DNA of 64,000 nucleotides from Roseinatronobacter sp. S2 (GCF_029581395.1 NZ_CP121113.1:3282001-3346000); one strand, 5' to 3'; shown: positions 1 to 8,491, counted from the first letter of the stretch. Made by a program: numbers and translations. The notes: generated by a model not told the origin, from the letters alone.

Positions 1-872
1 GCGCGCCCGTCATCGCCGATCCAGCCGGCGCGCAGCGCGCGGGTGTCGGGTGCAGGGTCCGTGGTCCACGCGCCATCTGCGGTGTCACGCCGCACCAGCG
101 TGCCGCGTTCACCCACAACCAGCGCGGTGCCGCCCGGCGCGATATGAATGTGGTTCAGATCTCGGCTGGACCCGATGCGTTCCAGCGCCGCCGTTCCCGT
201 GTCCGGGTCATAGCGGATGGCCAACCCCCGTTCGCCCACGATCAGGGCTGTGCCATCAGCATCCAGCGCCACAGCATTCAGAGGGAAACCGCGCCCGACA
301 GGGCTGTCGATTTCCGCAATATTGCCTGCGGTTGCATCCAGAAGCCAGATTTCTTCATTCGCGCCGACAATCAGCGCAGTGACAGCATCCAGCCATATCA
401 CCGAACGCAGATCGGCTTCGGGGGCGGGAATAACCTGCCAGCCTGTGTCATTGCCCAACAGGATGGTGCCCAAGCCGCCCACCACAATTGCGCGCCCGTC
501 TGCGTTCAGGTCAACCGCGTTCAGATCAGCCTCGGTTTCGACATCAACGCGCGCCCAGTCGCCCTCGGTCGCGCGCGTCCAGACTGTGCCGCTACGCCCG
601 ACAATAATGGATTGTCCGGCGTGATGGGCAGCGTCGTTCAGCGCCAAGGGCCCCAGACTTTCGCGCAATTCCCACACATCAGAACCGCGCACCAGAACCG
701 AGCCATCCTCGATCTCATTGATATGGCGCGGGTCATGCGGGGACAGCAGCGGCGCAAACAGCGCCATTGCGATGATCACACCCAGCACACACATGCCAAT
801 CACGGCCAGCCGGTCTTGCACCATCAACCGCAGAGGCCCCATGGCCGCGCGTAAAATCGGGGGAAGGGTCAT
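1..872 (-). CDS. DppC/OppC-type ABC permease with periplasmic beta-propeller insert (3' end outside window)
   Basis: The ATG overlaps the stop codon of the preceding permease gene, as in coupled dpp/opp operons. Residues 1-48 look like an OppC-type N-terminus: a short basic leader, one membrane span (about 20-42) and the APLLSPHDP motif that closes this span in the family. In ordinary members the next spans begin after a few dozen residues. Here at least 230 residues of soluble sequence follow, made of repeats of the form LNxV-DGxAxxVGxxGT with VG turns at residues 91, 131, 169, 212 and 253 (spacing 38-43). That periodicity is typical of YCF48/WD40-like beta-propeller blades. The insert would face the periplasm, where the binding protein docks. 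The channel-forming part would lie beyond base 1 and is not visible, so calling the whole gene a permease rests on the N-terminus and the operon position. Confidence 0.75.
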   Translation of the reverse strand, partial: MTLPPILRAAMGPLRLMVQDRLAVIGMCVLGVIIAMALFAPLLSPHDPRHINEIEDGSVLVRGSDVWELRESLGPLALNDAAHHAGQSIIVGRSGTVWTRATEGDWARVDVETEADLNAVDLNADGRAIVVGGLGTILLGNDTGWQVIPAPEADLRSVIWLDAVTALIVGANEEIWLLDATAGNIAEIDSPVGRGFPLNAVALDADGTALIVGERGLAIRYDPDTGTAALERIGSSRDLNHIHIAPGGTALVVGERGTLVRRDTADGAWTTDPAPDTRALRAGWIGDDGR

Positions 873-1846
873 CGGAAGCTCACCCTTGGGTCAAGTGTGG
901 TGTACAAGATATCCACCAGCAAATTCAAAGAGATGACGAAAGCCGCCATGATCAGGAAGCTGGCCTGCGCCAGTGGAAAGTCCGACGTGCGCACCGCGTT
1001 CAGGATTTCGCGCCCCAGACCGGGCCATGAAAACACCACCTCGACCACCACCTGCCCGCCTGCGGCCAGACCGATGGTTACCGCAAGCTGTGTGACAACC
1101 GGTAACAGCGCATTGCGCGCGGCGTGCTTATACAGAATGTCGCGTTCTGGCAGGCCCTTGGCGCGGGCCATTTCAATGAAATCCTCGCCATACACCTCCA
1201 GCATGGTGTTGCGCATGATCAGCATAGGCGATCCAAGATAGTACAGCGCCACAATCAGCACCGGCAAAATCGCATGCCACAGAAAATCCAGCGTGAATAT
1301 CTTGTCCAGAAAACCATCCGCATCATAGGGCAGCGTGCGCATACCTGATGTCGGAAACATCAACAGCCCCACCCCGAAGATCAGAATGGCGATCATACCC
1401 GTCCAGAACATCGGGGCGGACCGGAACATCAACCCCACAAAAATGCCCACTGTGTCGGTGCTGGACCCACGCCGCCATGACAGCCACGCACCCAAAGGCA
1501 CGCCAATCGCATAGGCCAGCACAATCGCGGCCAGCATCAGCACCATGGTATTGCCCAGACGTTCCCAGACAATTTCAGACACCGGCGCGCGGTAGCTGAA
1601 AGACGTGCCGAATTCGCCTTGCACAGCATTGGTCAGAAACAGCACATATTGCCGCCATAGCGGATCTTCCAGACCGAACTGGGCGCGCACGGCGGCACGC
1701 TGTTCGGCATTCAGCCCTTCGGTAATCAACACCGAGGTCGGGTCTGGCAGGCCCATGCGAAACAGGAAAAACAGGATCGTCGCGATAATCCACAGCGAAA
1801 AAACCGCCTGTAGAACGCGTTTGATCAGATAGGTGCGGCGTGTCAT
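869..1846 (-). CDS. Peptide-type ABC transporter permease, DppB/OppB family
   Basis: Inner-membrane subunit of an oligopeptide/dipeptide/nickel-class ABC importer. The N-terminus MTRRTYLIKRVLQ and first span, the long periplasmic loop with the GLEDPLWRQY segment, the following spans, the EAA-like stretch (MARAKGLPERDILYKHAARNA) and the C-terminal FSWPGLGR segment are those of the BPD_transp_1 family; about 325 residues is normal. The frame stays open upstream to an ATG at 1921, but the ATG at 1846 gives the usual family N-terminus and is preferred. The stop overlaps the start of the propeller-containing permease, so the two should be translationally coupled. About 110 bases with two stem-loops separate it from the binding-protein gene. 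Confidence 0.9.
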   Translation of the reverse strand: MTRRTYLIKRVLQAVFSLWIIATILFFLFRMGLPDPTSVLITEGLNAEQRAAVRAQFGLEDPLWRQYVLFLTNAVQGEFGTSFSYRAPVSEIVWERLGNTMVLMLAAIVLAYAIGVPLGAWLSWRRGSSTDTVGIFVGLMFRSAPMFWTGMIAILIFGVGLLMFPTSGMRTLPYDADGFLDKIFTLDFLWHAILPVLIVALYYLGSPMLIMRNTMLEVYGEDFIEMARAKGLPERDILYKHAARNALLPVVTQLAVTIGLAAGGQVVVEVVFSWPGLGREILNAVRTSDFPLAQASFLIMAAFVISLNLLVDILYTTLDPRVSFR

Positions 1847-1879
1847 TGCCTGAACTTTCTGGGCGCTTTCCCACTTGAC

Positions 1880-1936
1880 CCGGTCAAAGCTGACCGGCCC
1901 TAGAAACAGACCCTGCCGCACCGGAATGCAGCAGGG
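1880..1936 (-). other. Two stem-loops between binding-protein and permease genes
   Basis: Two inverted repeats lie in the 110-base gap: CCGGTCA-AAGC-TGACCGG (1880-1897, perfect 7-bp stem) and CCCTGCCGC / GCAGCAGGG (1911-1936, 8 of 9 paired). Read on the - strand they follow the binding-protein stop directly. They are placed to stabilise the upstream mRNA or attenuate read-through, giving more binding protein than permease. Confidence 0.6.
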
Positions 1937-1956
1937 AATAGGGGTTACTTACGACT

Positions 1957-3555
1957 TTAGCGCTGCAGGCGCCCGTCGCTGTCCCAGCTGTAGCCAGCCG
2001 CTTCAAGTTCGGCGCGCGCGGCGTCCATATCGTATTCAAACCGTTCGACAAACGGGTTGTGCCAGAACGCATTGACGGGGGCGACCACTGTTGTGCCAAC
2101 CTCGCCACGACCGTCCAGCAACACATTGACCATCCGCTCGCGGTCCATCGCCATGGTCAGCGCGCGACGCACGGCGCGATCATCGAATGGCTCGCGGCGG
2201 GTGTTATAGGTCATGTGGAAATAGCCAAAGTCGGGCACAGATACGACCGTCAGATCGTCATTGCCTTCGGCAAGCGGGATCTGCCCCGGCTCCATCCGCC
2301 AGGCGGTCATGTCAATCTGGCCGGTTTGCAGCGCGGTAAACACGCCTTCGGCATCGGCATAGATCACAAACTCCACCCCATCCACGGCAATTTCATCGGC
2401 GTGGAAATGGTCGCGGTTGGTGGTCAGCGACATGAATTCGCCGCGATCATAGCGGTCAAAAGCAAAAGGACCGGACCCGACAGTCGGGATTTCCTCGGGC
2501 GTCAGATCTTGCGGGTTTTCGATTTCCGACCAGATATGCGCAGGCAGGATCGGGATCTGGCTAAGCGTGATCGTGGCAAAAGGCGCGGACGGTTCCGACA
2601 GGTTGAAACGCACTGTCAGATCACCTGTCACCTCGACCGATTCAACAGGGGCGAGATAGGAATTGAAATAGCTATACTCGCTGTCCATGTAATAGTTAAA
2701 GGTAAAGGCAATATCCTCGGCGGTCAGCGGCGCGCCATCATGGAAGGTCATGCCTTCGCGCAGGGTGACATCAATGGTGACATCATCCACCGCATCGACG
2801 CTTGACGCCGCCCATGGCACAGGCTCCACATCCGGCGACAAGCGCACCAGACGGTCATAATACATGCGCATCCACTTCCAGCCCCAAACGCTGGTCGAGG
2901 CAAGCGGGTTCACATTGTCCGGCTCTTGCGGGCCACCGATGCGCAGCGTAGTGCGATCGCCCACAGGCTGAGCTTCCATCGGCACCCATTCAGAATACAG
3001 CCCTTCGCCCGCCATGGCGTTCATATTGGTGAACTGGGTGTTGTTATAGGCCACCACTTCGTCGCGGTGAAACAGCACCACAACCGGCACATCGCCCATA
3101 TACAGATCCTGCATTTCATGGACGATATCGCGGCGCGCGTCGATGTCGAATTCGGCACCCTGCGCGTCATAAAGCGCGTCATAGTCGGGGTTCGCATAAC
3201 CGCCGGGGTTGTTGGCGCCCAGATCGGCCTGTCGGCTGTCCAGCGTACCAAGGAAGAATTGCGGGTCCAGACGGTCCACGCGGCCTGACCAGCCCAGAAT
3301 TGTCGCGTCGAAATCCTGTTCGGAATAGAACCGGTCCAGCAATGTGCTGAACTCCATCGGGCGCACGGACACATCCAGCCCCAGTTCGCGCCATGCTTCC
3401 GCGACGATGAACGCCCCTTCATAGCGGATCGGGTCATAGGATTCCGTCGTGGTCAGGATCTCCACCGAAGCGACGTGTTCCTGTGAGATGCCAGGCGCTG
3501 CAAACCCGGCCATTGCCAGCATCGATGTGCCGGCCAACATGAATTTCCGTGTCAC
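1957..3555 (-). CDS. Periplasmic peptide-type binding protein (SBP_bac_5), circularly permuted
   Basis: Exported binding protein of the adjacent ABC importer. A GGGGAG ribosome site lies six bases before a GTG at 3555, giving MTRKFMLAGTSMLAMAGFAAPGISQ as signal peptide; an ATG-like start further upstream ignores this site. The domain order is unusual. Mature residues up to about 190 match what is normally the C-terminal part of the family (VAEAWRELGLDVSVRPMEF, the DFDATILGWSG strand, the GGYANPDYDALYD helix). The normal N-terminal lobe follows (LRIGGPQEPDNVNP, TLREGMTFHDGAPLTAEDI, GSGPFAFDRYDRG). The protein ends with what is normally the middle (RRALTMAMDRERM, ARAELEAAGYSWDSDG). All parts are present once and total length is normal, so this is a circular permutation rather than a truncation or fusion. 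Ligand unknown. Confidence 0.85.
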   Translation of the reverse strand: MTRKFMLAGTSMLAMAGFAAPGISQEHVASVEILTTTESYDPIRYEGAFIVAEAWRELGLDVSVRPMEFSTLLDRFYSEQDFDATILGWSGRVDRLDPQFFLGTLDSRQADLGANNPGGYANPDYDALYDAQGAEFDIDARRDIVHEMQDLYMGDVPVVVLFHRDEVVAYNNTQFTNMNAMAGEGLYSEWVPMEAQPVGDRTTLRIGGPQEPDNVNPLASTSVWGWKWMRMYYDRLVRLSPDVEPVPWAASSVDAVDDVTIDVTLREGMTFHDGAPLTAEDIAFTFNYYMDSEYSYFNSYLAPVESVEVTGDLTVRFNLSEPSAPFATITLSQIPILPAHIWSEIENPQDLTPEEIPTVGSGPFAFDRYDRGEFMSLTTNRDHFHADEIAVDGVEFVIYADAEGVFTALQTGQIDMTAWRMEPGQIPLAEGNDDLTVVSVPDFGYFHMTYNTRREPFDDRAVRRALTMAMDRERMVNVLLDGRGEVGTTVVAPVNAFWHNPFVERFEYDMDAARAELEAAGYSWDSDGRLQR

Positions 3556-3673
3556 AAGTTTCTCCCCGTTGTTGTTAGTTTTTTTATATCGCTGCATGCA
3601 CGCAACGATTCATGTTGTAAGGGTATTACGCATGTTCACGATTGGTCAACCCTGCGACAGGCATTCTGGTCAT

Positions 3674-3762
3674 GCAAAATCCGCGTGCTTGCGGGTCGCG
3701 CGAACCATAGGGTATCCCCTTTCGCACGGGGAGGGCAAAATCCGCGCGCGTTCGGGTCGCGC
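3674..3762. repeat. Imperfect 28-bp direct repeat upstream of the binding-protein gene
   Basis: Two copies of gcaaaatccgcg-n-gc-nnn-cgggtcgcgc, at 3674-3701 and 3735-3762, start 61 bases apart with a few mismatches. They lie in the 264-base gap between the aldolase stop and the binding-protein start, about 120 bases upstream of that start. They could be tandem regulator sites or a decaying duplication. Confidence 0.5.
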
Positions 3763-3819
3763 CCACCAAAGGGGCAACCGCACACAGAAACGGGTTGCCT
3801 GGTGCAAGCCACCGGAAAC

Positions 3820-4983
3820 CTAATATGCCTTGCCACGCGCCGAAACCGGCCAGACCACTTCGACCTTGCCGCCGCGCACGCCTACATACCAGTCATGGAT
3901 ATTGGCAGTGGGGTCGCAGTGGCCGGGCACCAGACGCAGCTTTTCGCCCACGTTCAAAACGCCCGCCGGGTCCGCAATCTCGCCATGTTCATCGGTGCAA
4001 TTGACATATTGCACATCATCGCGGCCAAAAATCACGGGCAGCCCACTGTCTGTGGATTGCACCTTCAGGCCCGCATCGCAGATTGCCTTGTCGGGTTTTG
4101 CGTGGCTCATCACCTGCGTCAGGATGAAGAGGGCGTTCTTCCATTCGCCCTGATCAATCCGCGTGCCACTTCTGTCAAGGACGCGACCATAATCGGCATC
4201 CATAAACGCATAGGAGCCACATTGAAGCTCGTTATAGACATCCGAGCGCGACTCGAAATAATAGCTACCCGTGCCGCCGCCAGACACAAGTTCAGGCGTC
4301 AGCCCGCTTGCTGTCAGTGCGGCAATCGCGTCGCGGACCATGGCAATGGCCGTGTCCAGCCTGGCCTTGCGCGTGTCATAGTCCCTTATGTGTTGCATCG
4401 CGCCCTGATAGGCCTGAAGCCCGCCAAATTTCAGCCCCGCAGCCGCGTCAATGGCTTTGGCAATGCCCACAACCGTGTCGCACCCGATGACACCACAGCG
4501 GCCCGCCCCCACATCCATTTCGATCAGGCACTCGATGGTCGTGCCATGGGTTTGCGCGGCTTTCGAAAGATCCGCCACATTGGCGATGTCATCTATACAC
4601 ACAAGAATGCGCGCACCCAGCTTGGGCAGGCGGGCAAGGCGGTCAATCTTGACCAGATCACGCACCTGATTTGAAATCAGGATGTCGCGGATCCCGCCGC
4701 GGGCGAACACCTCTGCCTCGCTGACCTTCTGGCAGCAAACGCCAACCGCGCCCCCCAGTTTTTCCTGCAACTTGGCGATATCGACAGATTTGTGCATCTT
4801 GCCATGCACACGGTGGCGCATGCCATGGGCCTTGGCGTAATCACCCATTTTCGAGATGTTATATTCCAACGCGTCAAGATCCAGCACAAGGCATGGTGTC
4901 TGGATGTCGGCCGCATCCATGCCGGGTTTGGCGGGAATGTCGAAGCCCACCTCATAGGCGTCAAAATCAGTCTGGCTGTTCAT
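3820..4983 (-). CDS. PLP-dependent 3-hydroxyaspartate / D-threonine aldolase family (DSD1-like, BhcC-like)
   Basis: Fold-type III PLP enzyme of the D-threonine aldolase / D-serine dehydratase-like family, 387 residues. The Schiff-base lysine is probably K62 in RVHGKMHKS; the N-terminal IQTPCLVLDLDALEYNI strand, the EMDVGAGRCG motif, SGGGTGSYYFE and the C-terminal metal segment PGHCDPT are all present. From memory of the family it is closest to the 3-hydroxyaspartate aldolase of the beta-hydroxyaspartate cycle (BhcC), which makes glycine and glyoxylate. No partner bhcA, bhcB or bhcD lies in the window, so a simple beta-hydroxy amino acid aldolase is equally possible. Start chosen at the ATG at 4983, behind GGAGGG; the frame is open far upstream but overlaps the next gene. 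Last gene of a TRAP operon. Confidence 0.85.
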   Translation of the reverse strand: MNSQTDFDAYEVGFDIPAKPGMDAADIQTPCLVLDLDALEYNISKMGDYAKAHGMRHRVHGKMHKSVDIAKLQEKLGGAVGVCCQKVSEAEVFARGGIRDILISNQVRDLVKIDRLARLPKLGARILVCIDDIANVADLSKAAQTHGTTIECLIEMDVGAGRCGVIGCDTVVGIAKAIDAAAGLKFGGLQAYQGAMQHIRDYDTRKARLDTAIAMVRDAIAALTASGLTPELVSGGGTGSYYFESRSDVYNELQCGSYAFMDADYGRVLDRSGTRIDQGEWKNALFILTQVMSHAKPDKAICDAGLKVQSTDSGLPVIFGRDDVQYVNCTDEHGEIADPAGVLNVGEKLRLVPGHCDPTANIHDWYVGVRGGKVEVVWPVSARGKAY

Positions 4984-5014
4984 CAAGATAATCCCTCCGC
5001 GCGCTTCGCACCGA

Positions 5015-5686
5015 TCAAGCGTGTGTCTTTTTGCCCTTATCTGCCAGTTTGCGCCGCAGAATATCAAGCGCGGCAGTCGTGCCATCAACAACCGGCAAGT
5101 CCACATGCGGTGCAAAATCCTGCGCCAGACCGGCCAAAGGGCCACCGCCCAGAACAATGCTGTCAATCCCGCCAGCCTTGGCGCGGTGCTGGCACAGCTC
5201 CAGCAAGGGTTGCGCCAGTTCATGATGTATATGGCCGGGGTCGGACCAGACACTGTGTTCCAGCACCGTGACATCGGCCAGATGATCCAGCAAACCGTAA
5301 TGGGCGACGATTGCACGCAAGGACGCCTGCACGCTGGGGCTGAAGGACACAATGGCAAAACGCGGACCATGCGCCAGCGCCTGCATCAGGGCCGAATGCG
5401 CAATCCCCACCACCGGCTTGCCGGTCCGCGCGCGCACCTGATCAAGGCCGGTATCCCCGAAGGATGCCAGCACAATGCCATCCATCCCGTCCTGATGCTG
5501 GTCCACCGCCGCCAGAACCCCTTGCATGGCATGCGCGCTGTCAGCGGGTGTAACAATCAGGTCGGGTCCGAACGCGGCCGGCACCGTGCGGACCACATCC
5601 CCCGGCAGCGCCGCCGCGCGTGCAGCCAAATCGATGCGCCGCGTCACACCAACCGAGGTGTTCGGATTTACAACAAGCACCCGCAT
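5015..5686 (-). CDS. Asp/Glu/hydantoin racemase-fold protein lacking both catalytic cysteines
   Basis: About 223 residues beginning MRVLVVNPNTS, the typical first strand of hydantoin and Asp/Glu racemases (PF01177). Active members use two cysteines, in motifs like ACFGDPGL and VLGCAGM. The equivalent segments here read ASFGDTGLD and VLGGGPLAG, so one is serine and the other glycine. The fold is therefore kept without the two-base racemisation machinery. A lyase, isomerase or ligand-binding role is possible, and the name racemase should not be transferred. The start is four bases after the TRAP large-permease stop and 31 bases before the aldolase, in one operon. Confidence 0.8.
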   Translation of the reverse strand: MRVLVVNPNTSVGVTRRIDLAARAAALPGDVVRTVPAAFGPDLIVTPADSAHAMQGVLAAVDQHQDGMDGIVLASFGDTGLDQVRARTGKPVVGIAHSALMQALAHGPRFAIVSFSPSVQASLRAIVAHYGLLDHLADVTVLEHSVWSDPGHIHHELAQPLLELCQHRAKAGGIDSIVLGGGPLAGLAQDFAPHVDLPVVDGTTAALDILRRKLADKGKKTHA

Positions 5687-5690
5687 CGCG

Positions 5691-6977
5691 CTACAACAAC
5701 ACCGATGGCAGCCAAAGCACAATAGCGGGGAATATATTGACCAGCGCCAGCGCAATCAGCATCGCGCCGATAAACCACATCATGGACGGGATGATCTGGG
5801 CCAGCGATATGCGCGCAATCGCACAGGTGATCAGCACGACAGACGCCACAGGCGGCGTTTGTTGCCCGATCCCCAGATTGATGGTGACGATCAGCCCGAA
5901 ATGCACCCGATCAATTCCCAACTGGTCGGCCAGCGGCAAAAAGATCGGCACCAGCATCAGAATGGCGGGCGTGCCGTGCACGATGGTTCCGGCCAGCAGG
6001 AAAAACACGTTGATGGCCAGCAGCACAACCCAGTAATTTTCAGATATTCCAAGGATCGCGTTGGCAATGTCTTGCGGGATGCGCTGATTGGTCAGATACC
6101 AGCCCAGCAATGTCGACGTCGCCACAATGAACATCAGCATGGCACTGCGTTTTCCCGCAATGCGCAGCGTGTCCAGAAATGCACGCAGTGTGACTGTCCT
6201 GTAAAGCAACGCCGCCATGACAATGGACCACAGCGCGGCCACGGCCCCTGCTTCCGTTGCCGTGAAAACACCGCCCAGAATGCCCACCAGAATGAGTATT
6301 GGCAGGGTCAGCGGCAGTGCCGCATCCTTGCCGGTGGACGCAACCCGCGCCCATGAAAACGCGCCTTCGGTGGGGTAGCCGCGTTTTACGGAAATGAAAT
6401 AGGCAGTCATGATCAGCAAAAAGCACACCAGAAACCCCGGCAGGATACCCGCCGCAAAAAGCTGCGCGATCGAGGCATTGGCAACATAGGCATACAGGAT
6501 AAGGTTCAGGCTGGGTGGCACAATAATCGCCATGGTCGCCGAGGTGGATGTGACGGCAGCCGCAAAAGCCGCCGGATAGCCGCGCTTTTTCATCTGCGGG
6601 ATCATGACTGACCCAATGGCGGCAGCGTCGGATGTCGCAGTCCCAGAGATTTCCGAGAAAAACAGTGATGTCAGAATGTTCACATGCGCCAGACCGCCGC
6701 GAATATGCCCGACCAGCGAGGATGCAAAGGCAATCAGCTTCTCTGCAATCTTGCCCTGATTCATGATCTCACCCGCGATCATGAACAAAAGCGCCGCAAC
6801 CAGCAGGTAGTTATTTGCCCCGCCAAACGGGATCAACCCGATGATCTGGGGCACAACGGCGGGGTCCAGCATGATCATGATCGATGCGGTCACGCCAAGC
6901 ACGAATGCAATCGGCATGCCCATCATCAACAAACCGATCAGCAGGATAAGAATGATATAGCCGGGATCAAGAAACAT
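5691..6977 (-). CDS. TRAP transporter large permease (DctM family), system A
   Basis: Membrane subunit of 428 residues with the usual 11-12 spans, the N-terminal LLMMGMPIAFVLGV segment, FFSEISGTATSDAAAIG and the IVPPSLNLILYA loop typical of DctM. It works with the small permease and the periplasmic binding protein encoded just before it, using the ion gradient. The start overlaps the DctQ stop by one base. The downstream aldolase and racemase-fold genes suggest an amino-acid-like or small carboxylate substrate, but that is inference. Confidence 0.93.
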   Translation of the reverse strand: MFLDPGYIILILLIGLLMMGMPIAFVLGVTASIMIMLDPAVVPQIIGLIPFGGANNYLLVAALLFMIAGEIMNQGKIAEKLIAFASSLVGHIRGGLAHVNILTSLFFSEISGTATSDAAAIGSVMIPQMKKRGYPAAFAAAVTSTSATMAIIVPPSLNLILYAYVANASIAQLFAAGILPGFLVCFLLIMTAYFISVKRGYPTEGAFSWARVASTGKDAALPLTLPILILVGILGGVFTATEAGAVAALWSIVMAALLYRTVTLRAFLDTLRIAGKRSAMLMFIVATSTLLGWYLTNQRIPQDIANAILGISENYWVVLLAINVFFLLAGTIVHGTPAILMLVPIFLPLADQLGIDRVHFGLIVTINLGIGQQTPPVASVVLITCAIARISLAQIIPSMMWFIGAMLIALALVNIFPAIVLWLPSVLL

Positions 6978-7504
6978 CAGTCTTCACTTTGCGTCATAAG
7001 GTCATTGGGGGTGATCCGGTTGGTCATCAGGCCCGCAAGCCGGACCAGACAGATCAACACGATCAGCGCGCCGCCCAGCGGCATTGCGCCGCGAAACAGC
7101 ATGATGGGCATATCCACAGAAATCAGCTGACGGGCACCAAAGCTGAGCGCCGCCTTGCCGCCATACCAGGCCAGCACGCCCCCAAGCCACGCCATCAGCA
7201 ACAGGTTCACCCCCATGACCAACCTTTGCATCAGTTCCGGCAGGCTGCGCACCACACTGTCAAATCCCAGATGTTCATTGGTGCGCGTCAGATAGGCCGC
7301 GCCGATAAAGGTCAGCGCGGCCAGCATATGTGCAGGCAATTCTTCGCCCCACGATACGGACGAATTCAATATGAAGCGCGAATAGACCGCGTAGTTCAGC
7401 AAAACCAGAAGTGCCCCGGCCATGAAGATGACAAAGGCGTCCAGCACCCATTGCAACGCTGCGTCCAGACGCAGAACAAGTTTTTCAATCATCCCCATGG
7501 CCAT
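6977..7504 (-). CDS. TRAP transporter small permease (DctQ family), system A
   Basis: About 175 residues with four predicted spans, including FVIFMAGALLVLLNYAVYSRF and the conserved WGEELPAH segment of the family. Two nearby in-frame ATGs (7504 and 7498) make the exact start uncertain. It is six bases from the binding-protein stop and overlaps the large permease by one base, so translation of all three should be coupled. Confidence 0.9.
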   Translation of the reverse strand: MAMGMIEKLVLRLDAALQWVLDAFVIFMAGALLVLLNYAVYSRFILNSSVSWGEELPAHMLAALTFIGAAYLTRTNEHLGFDSVVRSLPELMQRLVMGVNLLLMAWLGGVLAWYGGKAALSFGARQLISVDMPIMLFRGAMPLGGALIVLICLVRLAGLMTNRITPNDLMTQSED

Positions 7505-7510
7505 GGTCCG

Positions 7511-8491
7511 TTATTCGATGCCAAGTGCGGCAAGGGTCGCGGAAACCATGTCCGCGCCTGCCACATCAACAAATGTCGGGCTTTCATAAAGCGGTTGCGC
7601 GGCGGCCTGAAACGCTGCGAAGTCGACCTCGTTTATGGCGATCTTGTCGGCCAGATCGGCCACTACACTTGCGTCTGTTTCATCACCCCAATCGAAGGTC
7701 CAAGATGCCATATCGGCGGCAATTTCCAGCAATGCATCGCGTGTATCGTCGTCAAGGCTGGCAAGGAAAGGTTCACCGAACAGCAGGAATGTGGGCAGAT
7801 AGACATGATTGGACATCGACATGTAACCCTGCACTTCATACAGGCGCGCCGAGTCGGTGATCTGTGCGGGGTTTTCCTGCCCGTCGACAACACCCTGATC
7901 CAGCGCGGAATACACTTCGCCAAAGGACAGCGGCGTTGCATTCGCGCCAAGCGTATTGAACATCTCGACACGCTGGCGGCTGGTGGGGGTGCGGATTTTC
8001 AGCCCGACCAGATCATCCGGTGTCACGATGGGGCGCACGGAATTGGTGATCACCCGAAACCCGTTATCCCAAAGTGCGGCCAACTGCATGCCCGCACCGG
8101 CAAACCCTTCGGCCAGCATGTCGCCTGCGGGGCTGGCGGCAAAAGTCTGGACTGCGGCGCGGTCGGCAAACAGATAGGGCAGATCGAAAATCGCGGCCCG
8201 CGGGTTGATCTGCACCACAGCGGATGCGGACAGCGATGCGTGATGCGTGCCAAAGCCCAGACCCTGCAACACGTCTTCTTCAGACCCCAGCGTATTGCCC
8301 ATGAAAATCTGGACATCAATCTGGTCTGACAGCGCCGCGTCCACGCGTTTGGCATATTCGGTCAGGAAAACATGGGCAAATGACCCATCCGGCAAGGACG
8401 AGTTGATCTGCAAGATAGTGGGGTTTGCGAATGCGGTTGCGGGCAGTGACAACGCAAAGGCAGTGGCAAGCAAAACAGGGCGAATGGTCAT
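7511..8491 (-). CDS. TRAP transporter periplasmic binding protein (DctP family), system A
   Basis: 326 residues with a Sec signal peptide (MTIRPVLLATAFALSLPATAFA) followed by the family pattern: ILQINSSLPDG, the LGSEEDVLQGLGFG segment, and GLKIRTPTSRQRVEMFNTLGA, which contains the arginine that normally pairs with a substrate carboxylate. YSALDQGVVDGQENP is the conserved helix. First gene of the operon running to the aldolase at 3820. Its promoter must lie in the AT-rich 200 bases between it and the amidase gene (8492-8691). Confidence 0.92.
   Translation of the reverse strand: MTIRPVLLATAFALSLPATAFANPTILQINSSLPDGSFAHVFLTEYAKRVDAALSDQIDVQIFMGNTLGSEEDVLQGLGFGTHHASLSASAVVQINPRAAIFDLPYLFADRAAVQTFAASPAGDMLAEGFAGAGMQLAALWDNGFRVITNSVRPIVTPDDLVGLKIRTPTSRQRVEMFNTLGANATPLSFGEVYSALDQGVVDGQENPAQITDSARLYEVQGYMSMSNHVYLPTFLLFGEPFLASLDDDTRDALLEIAADMASWTFDWGDETDASVVADLADKIAINEVDFAAFQAAAQPLYESPTFVDVAGADMVSATLAALGIE

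Noticed and set aside
3685..4674. A 329-codon + strand frame opposite the aldolase
   Set aside because: Shadow of a well-supported PLP enzyme; no motif, and it starts in the repeat region.
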